64,000 nucleotides of DNA from Thermomonas sp. (GTDB lineage Bacteria > Pseudomonadota > Gammaproteobacteria > Xanthomonadales > Xanthomonadaceae): the NCBI GenBank assembly GCA_016720345.1, contig JADKKV010000002.1, forward strand, positions 1 to 64,000. The letters run 5' to 3'. How positions within the stretch are numbered: position 1 is the first letter of the stretch; every line of letters begins with the position of its first letter. The translations under genes and the position numbers were made by a program. Positions 17,000-25,988 of the stretch are shown piece after piece. The notes below the pieces were generated by a model. The model ran no database searches and was not told where the DNA came from. It worked only from the letters and a program-made list of their open reading frames with translations.

Positions 17000-17199
17000 G
17001 CGACGATCCGTCGCCGGCAATGCAGCAGGCACCCGCAAGGCCGGACCCGGCCGGACCCGCTCCGATGCGCCAGAAGGATGCCGAGGCGCGCACGCCGTCC
17101 ATCGGGGGCGGCGAACCGCCGGGTGTCGTTGCGCAAGCGCAGGCGATCGCGATGTCCGTCGATGGGATGCTCGGTCTCGCGGATCGGGTAACCCGGCAT
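16996..17199 (-). CDS. Small protein coupled to ykgJ
   Basis: A 67-residue frame starting MPGYPIRETEHPIDGHRDRL and ending CGCLLHCRRRIVA, rich in Arg and with two Cys near the C terminus. Support comes from GGAG 4 nt before the ATG and from its TGA overlapping the ykgJ GTG start (GTGA). No family is recognised; it could still be a chance frame in GC-rich DNA. Confidence 0.45.
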   Translation of the reverse strand: MPGYPIRETEHPIDGHRDRLRLRNDTRRFAAPDGRRARLGILLAHRSGSGRVRPCGCLLHCRRRIVA

Positions 17200-17408
17200 G
17201 GGCGCTCCGGAGGGGCGTCGCCCCCGGGCAGGGGTGGTGACGCGTGGGGGGAGGCGCAGCGAGCGACGATGGAGGCGGGTCGGACGGACGCACGTGGCAA
17301 CGCAGTGCCGCCCCATCCTACGCGATAAGGCCGGGCCGCGCCCCGCCGGCGACGTGCCGCGCAGGCGCGCGCGCAAGGCGCATACTCGGGCGCCAGGTGG
17401 AGCACCGC

Positions 17409-17681
17409 ATGTCCCAGCACCAGATCGCCCTGTTCACGTTCACGCTTGGGAATACCGAAAGCATCAGCCCGGTGGCACTGCGCGACCTGTGGGTGCGTGC
17501 GGCCGGCATCGGCAATGTCAGCGTGGGCCGCAAGTCGCCGCACGGCAGCTACCGCGACCGCCCGACCTACATGCTGTACGCACCGCAAAGCCTGGGCAAC
17601 CTGCGCGACGTGGAGCTGCGCCTGCGCAAGCTGCTCGAGGATGCGCACCTGAACGCATCGCTGACGCCGCTGCACGCCTGA
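17409..17681 (+). CDS. Conserved hypothetical protein
   Basis: A 90-residue soluble protein starting MSQHQIALFTFTLGNTES, with an ordered alpha/beta-like composition and no signal peptide or metal motif. GGTGGAG lies upstream of the ATG. It is convergent with rluF, leaving a gap of about 80 bp. No known family is recognised. Confidence 0.6.
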   Translation: MSQHQIALFTFTLGNTESISPVALRDLWVRAAGIGNVSVGRKSPHGSYRDRPTYMLYAPQSLGNLRDVELRLRKLLEDAHLNASLTPLHA

Positions 17682-17760
17682 GCCGCGGCAACCGGGCTTG
17701 CGCGGTGGCGATGGCGGCTGCGCGGGCCGGGTTCGGGGCCGGTACGGCCGGCCGCCGGGA

Positions 17761-18483
17761 TCAGAAGCGGTCGCCCACCGGCAGGTAGCGCCACTGGCCC
17801 ACCGGCATCTTCGCCAGCGATACCTTGCCGATGCGCAGGCGGCGGATCGCCACCACGTCCAGCCCCACCTGCTTGCACATGTCGCGAAGTTGCCCGCCCT
17901 GCACGCCCTTCAGGGCGAAGCGCAGGCGGACTTCGTTCTGCCAGCTGACCTTGCACGGCGGCAGCGGGCGGCCGTTGTAGTGCAGGCCATGGTTGAGCTT
18001 GCGCAGTCCGTAAGGGGCGATCTCGCCACTGACCTCGACCACGAATTCCTGTTCGATCAGGTCCTGGTCCTCGGTCAGGCGCCGCCAGATGCGGCCGTCC
18101 TGGGTCAGCACCATCAGGCCACTGGCGTCGCGATCCAGCGGTACCAGCGGGGTCAGCCGCTGGAAATGGCGCTCCAGCAGGCGCACACCCGAGGGGTCCT
18201 CGGTCCAGTGCGTCTCCGGCGCCACCAGCGCCGTGGCCGGGTTGGCGCCGCTGATGGTGTCGAAGCCGGCCGGCTTGTGCAGCAGCAGGGTGGCCGGTTC
18301 CACCGCTTCCAGCAGCGCGTCCGCGTCGATGCTGACTGCTTCATCGGTCACCAGCAGGTGCGGGATTTCCACCACGCGCCCATCCACGCGCACCCAGCCG
18401 CACTTGATGTATTGCTCGGCGGCGATCCGCGAGCAACGCGCGAGTTCGGCCACGCGCTTGGCCAGTCGGACCGGTTCGGACAT
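17761..18483 (-). CDS. rluF: 23S rRNA pseudouridine synthase, RluF-like
   Basis: Converts a specific uridine of 23S rRNA (position 2604 in E. coli) to pseudouridine. An N-terminal S4 RNA-binding domain (LAKRVAELARCSRIAAEQYI) precedes the synthase domain. The catalytic Asp is in LVPLDRDASGLMVL, followed by NHGLHYNGRPLPPC. Its 240 residues are normal for the RsuA/RluB/E/F group. The choice of RluF over RsuA/RluB rests on overall layout and is less certain than the family. It is divergent from the RIO kinase gene. Confidence 0.82.
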   Translation of the reverse strand: MSEPVRLAKRVAELARCSRIAAEQYIKCGWVRVDGRVVEIPHLLVTDEAVSIDADALLEAVEPATLLLHKPAGFDTISGANPATALVAPETHWTEDPSGVRLLERHFQRLTPLVPLDRDASGLMVLTQDGRIWRRLTEDQDLIEQEFVVEVSGEIAPYGLRKLNHGLHYNGRPLPPCKVSWQNEVRLRFALKGVQGGQLRDMCKQVGLDVVAIRRLRIGKVSLAKMPVGQWRYLPVGDRF

Positions 18484-18603
18484 CGGGCAGGGCCTCGAAA
18501 GGGGACATGCAGTGTATAGATCAGGCACTCTGTCGCCCCGGATTTGCGCCGTGCGCCCGCGACGCGCGCGCGGCGGCCGGGCCTCCCCACCTTCCGAGAT
18601 GCC

Positions 18604-19461
18604 ATGAAAACCCCTTCGGGCCTGCAGCCGCTGATCGACGACGGCGTCATCGACGAGGTCATGCGTCCGCTGAAAAGCGGCAAGGAAGCCGCCGTCTACG
18701 TGGTCCGCGCCGGCAACGAGGTGCGTTGCGCGAAGGTCTACAAGGACATGGCGCAGCGCAGCTTCCAGCAGCGCGTGCAGTACCAGGAGGGGCGCAAGGT
18801 GCGTGGCAGCCGCGAGGCGCGCGCGATCGGCAAGGCCAGCAAGTACGGCCGCAAGCAGCAGGAGGCCGCCTGGAAGAACACCGAGGTGGATGCGCTGTAC
18901 CAGTTGCGCGACGCCGGGGTGCGGGTGCCGGAACCGTTCGGTTACTTCCACGGCGTGCTGGTGATGGAACTGGTGGTCGATGCCGACGGCCATTCCGCGC
19001 CGCGGCTGGGCGAGGTCGAACTGTCACCGGAGCAGGCGCGCGGCTTCCACCGGTTCCTGGTGCGGCAGGTGATCAGGATGCTGTGCGTGGGCCTGATCCA
19101 CGGCGACCTGTCCGAATACAACGTGCTGGTCGCGCCGGATGGTCCGGTGATCATCGATTTCCCGCAGGTGGTGAGCGCCGCCGGCAACAACGCCGCGCGC
19201 ACGATGCTGCTGCGCGACGTCAACAACCTCACCGCCAGCCTCGGCGGATGGGCCCCGGAACTGCTGGAAACCTGGTACGGCGAGGAGATGTGGGCGCTGT
19301 TCGAGGCCGGCGAGTTGCATCCGGACAGCGAACTCACCGGCGCGTTCGTGCATGACGAATCCACGCCGGACATCGACGGCGTGCGGCATGCGATCAACGA
19401 TGCGCGCGAGGAAGCACTGATCCGCCAGCAGGGACGCGAAGCAGCGGCGCAGGACGATTGA
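18604..19461 (+). CDS. RIO-type serine protein kinase
   Basis: Atypical protein kinase of 285 residues. The N-terminal lobe has the nucleotide-binding GKEAAVYVV and Lys in RCAKVYKD. The catalytic loop is HGDLSEYN and the metal-binding Asp lies in IIDFPQVV. It resembles RIO1 and the bacterial group that includes Pseudomonas PA4780. The substrate in bacteria is unknown. It is divergent from rluF, perhaps sharing the promoter region. Confidence 0.88.
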   Translation: MKTPSGLQPLIDDGVIDEVMRPLKSGKEAAVYVVRAGNEVRCAKVYKDMAQRSFQQRVQYQEGRKVRGSREARAIGKASKYGRKQQEAAWKNTEVDALYQLRDAGVRVPEPFGYFHGVLVMELVVDADGHSAPRLGEVELSPEQARGFHRFLVRQVIRMLCVGLIHGDLSEYNVLVAPDGPVIIDFPQVVSAAGNNAARTMLLRDVNNLTASLGGWAPELLETWYGEEMWALFEAGELHPDSELTGAFVHDESTPDIDGVRHAINDAREEALIRQQGREAAAQDD

Positions 19462-19482
19462 GCCTGCGATCGACGGTCGCGG

Positions 19483-20316
19483 TCAGCGCCGCGTTGCCAA
19501 TACGCCGTCCAGCGCCGGCCCGGCCCTGAAGCCCGACTTTTCCAGCCGCCTGGCGACCTCGCGCGGCAGGTCGCGTCCGCTGGTGAGCCTGTTGGGGGTG
19601 CCGGTGTAGTGGAACAGGCGGCCACCGCGCTTGATCACCCGCGCAAGCTGGTCGTAGAAGGCCTGCGAATACAGTTCGCCGGCGATGCCGAAGCGTGGCG
19701 GGTCGTGCAGCACCGCATCGAAGCCGGCATCGGGCAAGGCCACGATCGCCTTCGAAACGTCGGCGTGCGCCAGTTGCAGGCGACCGCCGCTGGTTGCGGG
19801 ATCCGGCGACCACGGGTTCAGCGCGCGCAGCCACAGCACGTCCTCGTTCTTCTCGAACGACTGGATCGATGCCACCCCGGCATCCAGGCAACACGCGGCG
19901 AAGTAGCCCAGACCGCCGCAGGTGTCCAGCACGCGCATGCCGGCGGGCTGCACCAGCGCCACCTTGCGGCGCGCATCGTCGACCGGTGATTCCTTCGAGG
20001 TCGGCAGCATCTTGATGCCGTCGATCTCGAAGGTCGGGGCATCCCATTCGGTCGGCACCAGCTTGATCAGCGAACCCGCGTAGCGCGAAACGGCCGCGAA
20101 GCCGTCGCCATCCCACCAGTAGATGGTGCGCTCCTTCAGCGTGCCCGGATACGGATAGTGCTGGCCGCGCCATTCCCAACCATCGGCGAGCAGTGCGGCC
20201 GCTGCGCTGCTGCGCCCGAGGTCGAGCGAGCCCGACCACGCGGGTTCGCCGGCATCGCGCGCGGCGAGCAGGCCGTCGGCGGCGGGTTTGGTCAGGAGCG
20301 GGCCGTGGTAGCGCAT
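19483..20316 (-). CDS. Class I SAM-dependent methyltransferase
   Basis: A 277-residue cytoplasmic methyltransferase. A mixed N-terminal domain precedes the Rossmann domain with motif I VLDTCGGLGYFAA, acidic motif II FEKNEDV and the catalytic-region DPPRFG, followed by LFHYTGTPN. DPP-type motifs occur in RNA or N-acting enzymes, but the substrate is not known. The ATG at 20316 was chosen because the conserved domain starts there. It is divergent from the M14 peptidase gene. Confidence 0.8.
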   Translation of the reverse strand: MRYHGPLLTKPAADGLLAARDAGEPAWSGSLDLGRSSAAAALLADGWEWRGQHYPYPGTLKERTIYWWDGDGFAAVSRYAGSLIKLVPTEWDAPTFEIDGIKMLPTSKESPVDDARRKVALVQPAGMRVLDTCGGLGYFAACCLDAGVASIQSFEKNEDVLWLRALNPWSPDPATSGGRLQLAHADVSKAIVALPDAGFDAVLHDPPRFGIAGELYSQAFYDQLARVIKRGGRLFHYTGTPNRLTSGRDLPREVARRLEKSGFRAGPALDGVLATRR

Positions 20317-20322
20317 GCGTGG

Positions 20323-20328
20323 ATTATC
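20323..20328 (-). promoter_or_regulatory. -10 element of a predicted leaderless transcript
   Basis: GATAAT (minus strand) is 6 nt before the methyltransferase ATG, leaving no room for a ribosome binding site. Confidence 0.35.
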
Positions 20329-20419
20329 GGCTGGTTCACCTGCGCGCGGCTTGCACGGGGAGGCGCGCGGCCCCGGCAGCTGCGAAAATGCACCCGGACC
20401 AATCGCCGGGACAGAGCCG

Positions 20420-21445
20420 ATGAACGCAGTCAATTCCTTTCCGATCGGGATTCCCGGCCAGCCTTGGGGCGCGACCGAGAAGGCCGAATGGCGTGCGCGC
20501 CAGCGCAGGCAACGCAGCTACGCGGACGAGGTGGTGGCTAAGATCGACGCCCTGCGTGGGCGCTTCGATGTCTCGCAGTACGGCGAACTCGACTATGCGG
20601 CGGACGGCCGCTATCCGCTGTTCGCAATCCGCAGCCGCGATTGGAATGAAGCGCTGCCGGTGGTGCTGGTGACCGGCGGCGTGCATGGCTACGAGACCAG
20701 CGGCGTGCATGGTGCGTTGCAGTTCGTGGACCGGCATGCGGCGGAGTTCGCCGGCAGGGTCAACCTGCTGGTGGCGCCGTGCGTGAGCCCGTGGGCGTAC
20801 GAGCGCATCCATCGCTGGAACCCGGATGCGCTGGACCCGAACCGCAACTTCAAGGCGGCCAGCCCGGCCGGCGAATCGGCGGCGTTGATGGACTTGGTTG
20901 AACCGCTGCTGGGCCGCTTCCTGGTGCATGTCGACCTGCACGAAACCACCGACAGCGACGAATCCGAGTTCCGCCCGGCGCTGGCCGCGCGCGATGGCAA
21001 GCCCCACGAGCCGGGCACGATCCCCGACGGCTTCTACCTGGTCGACGACAGCGGGAATCCGCAGCCGGGCTTCCAGCAGGCGATGATCGGGGCGGTTGCC
21101 AAGGTGACCCATATCGCCCCGGCGGATGCGGACGGCACCATCATCGGTTCGAAGGTGGTCGCGCCTGGCGTCATCGAGTATCCGGTCGGGTCGCTGGGGC
21201 TGTGCGCCGGCATCACCGGTGCGCGTTTCACCACCACCACCGAGGTGTATCCGGATAGCCCGCGCGCCACCCCGCAGCAATGCAACGACGCGCAGGCGGC
21301 GGCGGTGTGCGCCGGGATCGGGTTCGCGCTTGCGGGTTCGCGCTTGCCGGCGGTTGAGGCCTGGGGGCCGGCCCCGGAACGCGGGCGCAAGAAGACGCCC
21401 GGCGCGATGGCCGGGCGTCGAAGGGTCGAACCGGTTGCTCAGTAG
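20420..21445 (+). CDS. M14-family metallocarboxypeptidase
   Basis: Zinc peptidase of the M14/AspA-AGC deacylase fold, 341 residues. Zinc ligands are seen in GGVHGYETSG (HxxE) and VHVDLHETTD. The substrate-binding Asn/Arg pair is DPNRNF, and the catalytic Glu is probably in TTTEVYPDS. No signal peptide is present. The last 20 residues (KKTPGAMAGRRRVEPVAQ) are encoded across a perfect hairpin that looks like a terminator, so the C terminus may be a read-through extension. It overlaps the convergent Tyr-rich gene by 7 bp. Confidence 0.82.
   Translation: MNAVNSFPIGIPGQPWGATEKAEWRARQRRQRSYADEVVAKIDALRGRFDVSQYGELDYAADGRYPLFAIRSRDWNEALPVVLVTGGVHGYETSGVHGALQFVDRHAAEFAGRVNLLVAPCVSPWAYERIHRWNPDALDPNRNFKAASPAGESAALMDLVEPLLGRFLVHVDLHETTDSDESEFRPALAARDGKPHEPGTIPDGFYLVDDSGNPQPGFQQAMIGAVAKVTHIAPADADGTIIGSKVVAPGVIEYPVGSLGLCAGITGARFTTTTEVYPDSPRATPQQCNDAQAAAVCAGIGFALAGSRLPAVEAWGPAPERGRKKTPGAMAGRRRVEPVAQ
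21394..21419. terminator. Hairpin inside the 3' end of the peptidase gene
   Basis: GACGCCCGGC pairs perfectly with GCCGGGCGTC around the loop GCGATG. This resembles xanthomonad terminators but has no U-tract, and it lies 26 bp before the stop codon. It may act for both convergent genes. Confidence 0.45.
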
Positions 21446-22683
21446 TGCTGGAAGCCCAGGATCGCGGCGAGGACGACCGGCAGGATGATGGCCAGGCCGT
21501 TGTCGTAGCGTCCGTACTGGTAGCGACCGTAGTAGCCGTCGCGATAACCGCGCTCGAAGCCCTGGCGGAAGTAGTAACGGTAGTCGTTGCGGTTCACGTA
21601 GTAGCCGTTGTAGCCGAAGGTGCCGTCGATGTAGCCGTAGTTGTTGCGGTAGTCGAAGCGCCAGCGGTCCATGCGGTCGGCGCGGCCCGCGTAGTAGCCT
21701 TCCTGGTAGCCATCGCGCACGGCCTGGCGCAGCAGGTTGGCGCCGTACTGGTTGGTGCTGTACCAGTTGCCGCCATAGCCGTAGCGGTAGCTTGCGGCGG
21801 TGTAGTAGTACGGGTCGCTGTAGTAGTCGTATCGCGAGGCATTCCAGCGCGACTGCTGCGCCAGCCAGCGACGGTAGTAGTCCTGCTGGTAGCGGTACTG
21901 GGCGTTGCGGCGCTGCCGCTCCAGTTCGCGCACGCGCTGCTCGAGCTGCGAGCGGCGCGCGGATTCGTGGCGTTGCCATTCGATCGCCTGGCGGCGCTGC
22001 TGTTCGATCCGGTGCTGCTGCTCGCGCGAAGAGCGGCCGTTGCGGTTCCCGCGGTCGCCATCGTGGCGGCGGCCGTCGTTGCCATCCCGCCACGCCTCGC
22101 GGTTGCGCGCTTCGGCGATGACGCGCTCGCGTGCGCCCGACTGCGCGGGCTGGCGGCGCAGCTCGTCGGCGTGGTGTTCGGCCTGGACGGGTTGTTCCGG
22201 CTGGCGCTGGATCGCCTCGCGACGCTGCTCGGCGATGCGCCGGCTGGCATCCTCGCGCTGGCCGACCTGCTCGGCGACCTGCTGGCGGCGGTCGGCGGCG
22301 CGCGCGGCGTCGGCATCGCCAAACCGGGTCGGGCCCTCGGCCTGGTCCCGGCGCTGCTGCTCGATCCGCTGGCCCATCCGTCCGCGCTGGCCGATCTGTT
22401 CGATGTCCAGCGCATCACGCCTTTGCTGCTGTTTTTGCTGCGCGGAATCACCCCAGTGCTCGTGGCGTTCCGGCGCGGGGGCGCTTGCCTGCGGCGCCTG
22501 CGCGGGCTCGGCCTGGCGCTGCTGCCTGCGCTGTTCGTATTGCTGCTTGCGCGTGGCGCGGAGATCGTCGCTGTCGTCATCGCCGCCACGCTGTTGCGCG
22601 CTGGCGGGTGCGATGCCGCCGACCGCGAGCAACGTGCCCAGCAGTGCGGTGGCCAGGGTGCGGATGGCGGGAAGGCGGTTCAT
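21439..22683 (-). CDS. Exported Gln/Arg- and Tyr-rich repeat protein
   Basis: A 414-residue protein with a Sec signal peptide ending ASA (about residue 29), then a long hydrophilic Gln/Arg/Glu region (about 30-260) with coiled-coil character. A Tyr/Gly/Arg-rich C-terminal part contains repeated GYxxGYxxGR-like units (DGYQEGYYAGR, RGYRDGYYGR), and a short hydrophobic end (LAIILPVVLAAIL) follows. GAGGAGACC lies upstream of the ATG. No enzyme motif is seen. It is probably a periplasmic or surface structural protein; function is unknown. Confidence 0.75.
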   Translation of the reverse strand: MNRLPAIRTLATALLGTLLAVGGIAPASAQQRGGDDDSDDLRATRKQQYEQRRQQRQAEPAQAPQASAPAPERHEHWGDSAQQKQQQRRDALDIEQIGQRGRMGQRIEQQRRDQAEGPTRFGDADAARAADRRQQVAEQVGQREDASRRIAEQRREAIQRQPEQPVQAEHHADELRRQPAQSGARERVIAEARNREAWRDGNDGRRHDGDRGNRNGRSSREQQHRIEQQRRQAIEWQRHESARRSQLEQRVRELERQRRNAQYRYQQDYYRRWLAQQSRWNASRYDYYSDPYYYTAASYRYGYGGNWYSTNQYGANLLRQAVRDGYQEGYYAGRADRMDRWRFDYRNNYGYIDGTFGYNGYYVNRNDYRYYFRQGFERGYRDGYYGRYQYGRYDNGLAIILPVVLAAILGFQHY

Positions 22684-22900
22684 CTCGTGGTCTCCTCGTG
22701 GCGCGACCGATTCGCGCCCGATGCGTGCAGTTGGCGGCTGCATGGATGAATCGCCGCTGAGATTTTCCGGCACCGGGCGGCCACCGCGGATTCCCGCAAG
22801 CCTTCATTCAGATTGCGGGCACCGGCGGTCGTGACCAACGACAGGCTCGCGGCCTGCCTGCACGTGCGAAAGTCCCGGTCCGACCACAGGAATCGCCTGC

Positions 22901-24646
22901 ATGCTTCCCGTCCAGCGACTGCTTGCGCACGCCTTGTGGCTGTCGTCCGCGGCCTTCGCCGTGCAGGCCGGACAGCCCGCGTTGACCGCCACCACCTCTG
23001 CCACCGGGCTGCCGCGCGCGTCGGGCCAGGAGGTGCTGGTGTTCGAGCGCGCCGAGCTTTCGTTCAGGGTCGATCCCGCCCGCAGATGGCTGGATGGCGA
23101 CGCAACGCTGACCTTTGTTTCCGGCGGCACCGTCGATGCGCTGTTCGTGGACCTGGACCGCAACTACCGGATCGCATCGGTCGAGGTGGATGGCCAGGCG
23201 GTCGCCGCGGGCCGCTGGAGTAACCCCGAGGGGCGGATGCGCGTGGACCTGCCGCGGCCGCTGGCGGCTGGCGCACGCGCCACCCTGCGCATCCGCTACG
23301 CCGGCCAGCCGCACGTGGCGAACAAGGCCCCGTGGGATGGCGGGTTCGTCTGGGCCAACGCACCGACCGGCGAGCCGTGGGTCGCCACCGCGGTGCAGGG
23401 CGAAGGCTGCGACCTGCTGTGGCCGTGCATCGATCACCCGCTGGGCGAGCCGCAGGAAGTGGTGCAGCACATCACCGTGCCGAGCCCGCTGGTGGCCGCC
23501 GGCAACGGCATCGCCGAGGGCATGGACGAACGCGACGGCTGGCGCACCTGGCACTGGCGCGCGAAGCATCCGAACACCTACGCCATCGCCCTCAACATCG
23601 GCCCGTATGAGTTGCTGCAGGGCGACTACTCATCGCGATACGGCAACACGATTCCGTTGCGCTTCTGGTACCTGAAGGGCAACAAGGCGAAGGCGGAAGG
23701 CCTGTTCGCCGAACTCACGCCGATGCTCGACTTCTTCGAGGAGATGATCGGCCCGTTTCCGTTCGCCGGCGAGAAGGTGGGCGTGGTCGAGACCCCGCAC
23801 CTGGGCATGGAGCACCAGACCATCAATGCCTATGGCAACGACTACAGGAAGGCCGATTCAGGCTACGACTGGTTGCTGCAGCACGAGTTCGCCCACGAGT
23901 GGTTCGGCAACCAGCTGACCCACCGCGACTGGGACGATTTCTGGCTGCACGAGGGCTTCGGCAGCTACATGCAACCGCTGTACGCGCAATGGCTGCGCGG
24001 CGACATGGACTACATGGCGGCGCTGATGAAGCAGCGCGCCGCGCTGGTCAACAAGTACCCGGTGATCTCCGGTCGCGGACTGCCGGAGTACGAGGTGTAC
24101 GCGGCGGGGCAGGGGCCGGGCAACGACACCTACTACAAGGGTTCGCTGATGCTGCACACCCTGCGCGGGCTGATCGGCGACGACGCCTTCTTCCGCGCGA
24201 CCCGCGAACTCGTGTACGGAACCGACGCGCCACGGCCTGGGAATTTCATGCCGCGCCATGCCTCCACGCATGATTTCATCGCCATCGTCAACCGCCTCGC
24301 CGGCAGGGATTTGCGCTGGTTCTTCGACGGCTACCTGCGGTCGGCGGCGCTGCCGGAACTGCTGGCCACGCGCGATGCGGATGGGCTTGTGCTGCGCTGG
24401 AAGACCGCGGGCGACCAGCCTTTCCCGCTGCCGGTGCAGGTGCGCGTGGGTGACCGGATCGTCGATGTCGCGATGGAGGATGGTCGTGGCCGGGTAGGGT
24501 TGCCGGCGGGCGCGAGCTACACGCTGGATCCGCATTCGCGCGTGCTGCGCGACCTGCCGCACATCGCCGAGTTCCAGCGAGACACCGCTGATCGCGCGAA
24601 GGCGGCGGCGGAGAGGGCGAGGGTCGAGGCGGCAAAGAAGCCTTGA
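22901..24646 (+). CDS. M1-family aminopeptidase
   Basis: Zinc metallopeptidase of 581 residues with a signal peptide (cleavage near VQAG). The N-terminal beta domain precedes the exopeptidase motif (GMEHQT, variant of GxMEN), then the zinc site HEFAHEW with the third ligand Glu in WLHEGFGSY. The length is shorter than E. coli PepN (about 870), matching the secreted short M1 group of xanthomonads. It is probably periplasmic and releases amino acids from peptides. It ends at a palindromic terminator. Confidence 0.9.
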   Translation: MLPVQRLLAHALWLSSAAFAVQAGQPALTATTSATGLPRASGQEVLVFERAELSFRVDPARRWLDGDATLTFVSGGTVDALFVDLDRNYRIASVEVDGQAVAAGRWSNPEGRMRVDLPRPLAAGARATLRIRYAGQPHVANKAPWDGGFVWANAPTGEPWVATAVQGEGCDLLWPCIDHPLGEPQEVVQHITVPSPLVAAGNGIAEGMDERDGWRTWHWRAKHPNTYAIALNIGPYELLQGDYSSRYGNTIPLRFWYLKGNKAKAEGLFAELTPMLDFFEEMIGPFPFAGEKVGVVETPHLGMEHQTINAYGNDYRKADSGYDWLLQHEFAHEWFGNQLTHRDWDDFWLHEGFGSYMQPLYAQWLRGDMDYMAALMKQRAALVNKYPVISGRGLPEYEVYAAGQGPGNDTYYKGSLMLHTLRGLIGDDAFFRATRELVYGTDAPRPGNFMPRHASTHDFIAIVNRLAGRDLRWFFDGYLRSAALPELLATRDADGLVLRWKTAGDQPFPLPVQVRVGDRIVDVAMEDGRGRVGLPAGASYTLDPHSRVLRDLPHIAEFQRDTADRAKAAAERARVEAAKKP

Positions 24647-24660
24647 GTCGCCGAGTGGCG

Positions 24661-24680
24661 CGAAAAGGGGCCCCTTTTCG
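24661..24680. terminator. Bidirectional palindromic terminator
   Basis: A perfect 20-bp palindrome (CGAAAAGGGG and its complement) lies between two convergent stop codons. Each strand would read as a GC stem ending in a short T-run. Confidence 0.7.
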
Positions 24681-24690
24681 ATGCCGAGGC

Positions 24691-25935
24691 TCAGCCCCGC
24701 GTCCGCAACCACTCCACCGCGCCGCGTCCCGCGCGCAGGCCGCTGGCGAAGCAGGCGGTGAGCAGGTAGCCACCGGTCGGGGCTTCCCAGTCCAGCATTT
24801 CGCCTGCGCAGAACACCCCGGGCAGGCCGCGCAGCATCAGGCCTTCGTCCAGGGCTGCAAGGCGCACGCCGCCGGCGGTGGAGATCGCCTCGTCCATCGG
24901 CCGCGCGCGCAGCAGACGCAGCGGCAGCCGCTTGAGGATGCTGGCGACCCTGGTCATGTCCTGCAGTGCCGGCTTGTCCAGCACTTCGTGCAACAAGGCG
25001 GATTTGACGCCATCGATGCCAGCCTGCCGGCGCAGGTGTTCGCCAAGGCTGCGGCCATTGCGTGGCTTGGCGAGGTCCTGCTGCAGGCGTTGCAGGTCGC
25101 GGCCGGGTACGAGGTCGAGATGCAACACCGTGTCGCCATCGCGTTCGATCGCGTCGCGCAGGTCCGCGGCGATCGCATAGACCAGGCTGCCTTCGATGCC
25201 GTTCTCCGTCAGCACGCACTCGCCCTGCAGCGCACGTTCGCGGCCAGCGGCATCCCGCCAGTGCGCCACCACCGGCTTGAGCGGCGCACCCGCATGGCGC
25301 TTCGCCAGGAACGCGCTCCAGCCGATATCGAAGCCGCAGTTGGCCGGCTTCAGTGGTGCCACGTCGATCCCGCGCGCCGCCAGCGCAGGGACCCAGGCGC
25401 CGTCGGAGCCGAGCTGCGGCCAGCTGCCGCCGCCCATCGCCAGCACCAAGGCATCGGCATCGAACCGGACCTCGCCATCCGGCGTGGAGAATCGCAGCGC
25501 GCCCCGGTCATCCCAGCCCAGCCAGCGATGCTGCACATGGAATAGCACGCCGCCCTCGCGCAGTCGGCGCACCCAGCCTCGCAGCAGCGGTGCCGCCTTG
25601 CGGTCGATCGGGAATACCCGGCCGGAACTGCCGACGTAGGTCTCGACGCCGAAGTCGCGCGCCCATGCACGCAAGGCATCGGCATCGAAATCGTCCAGCC
25701 ATGCCCCGACGTCCAGCGCACGCTCGCGGTAGCGCGCATCGAAGCCGGGCCGCGCTTCGGAATGGGTGAGGTTGAGCCCGCCCTTGCCCGCGATCAGGAA
25801 CTTGCGCCCCACCGAGCCCTTGGCCTCGAACAGGTGGACCTCGATGCCGGCCGCGGACGCGACCTCGGCGGCCATCAGGCCGGCAGGGCCGCCGCCGATG
25901 ACGGCGAGGCGGAGCGGGGCGGGTGTGTCGCGCAT
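24691..25935 (-). CDS. HI0933/TIGR03862-type flavoprotein
   Basis: FAD-binding oxidoreductase of 414 residues, in the group named TIGR03862. The N-terminal GGGPAGLMAAEVA binds the ADP part of FAD, GKGGLNLTHSE is the family signature, and the C terminus has GLPGVFCAGEMLDWEAPTGGY. The reaction is unknown. A related but distinct protein (YhiN/BaiN-like) lies 1 kb downstream on the same strand. The start at 25935 is 53 bp from the divergent dimethylarginine hydrolase start. Confidence 0.87.
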   Translation of the reverse strand: MRDTPAPLRLAVIGGGPAGLMAAEVASAAGIEVHLFEAKGSVGRKFLIAGKGGLNLTHSEARPGFDARYRERALDVGAWLDDFDADALRAWARDFGVETYVGSSGRVFPIDRKAAPLLRGWVRRLREGGVLFHVQHRWLGWDDRGALRFSTPDGEVRFDADALVLAMGGGSWPQLGSDGAWVPALAARGIDVAPLKPANCGFDIGWSAFLAKRHAGAPLKPVVAHWRDAAGRERALQGECVLTENGIEGSLVYAIAADLRDAIERDGDTVLHLDLVPGRDLQRLQQDLAKPRNGRSLGEHLRRQAGIDGVKSALLHEVLDKPALQDMTRVASILKRLPLRLLRARPMDEAISTAGGVRLAALDEGLMLRGLPGVFCAGEMLDWEAPTGGYLLTACFASGLRAGRGAVEWLRTRG

Positions 25936-25976
25936 GCACGCATGATCCCATGCGCAGCCCGCTGCAATCGCCGGCT

Positions 25977-25982
25977 TACAAT
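25977..25982 (+). promoter_or_regulatory. -10 element of a predicted leaderless transcript
   Basis: TACAAT sits 6 nt before the ATG of the dimethylarginine hydrolase gene, with no Shine-Dalgarno sequence. Confidence 0.45.
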
Positions 25983-25988
25983 GGCGCC

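Noticed and set aside
24661-24680. Perfect 20-bp palindrome as a possible operator or mobile-element end
   Set aside because: It lies between two convergent stop codons, where a terminator is expected, and no repeat or target duplication is seen.
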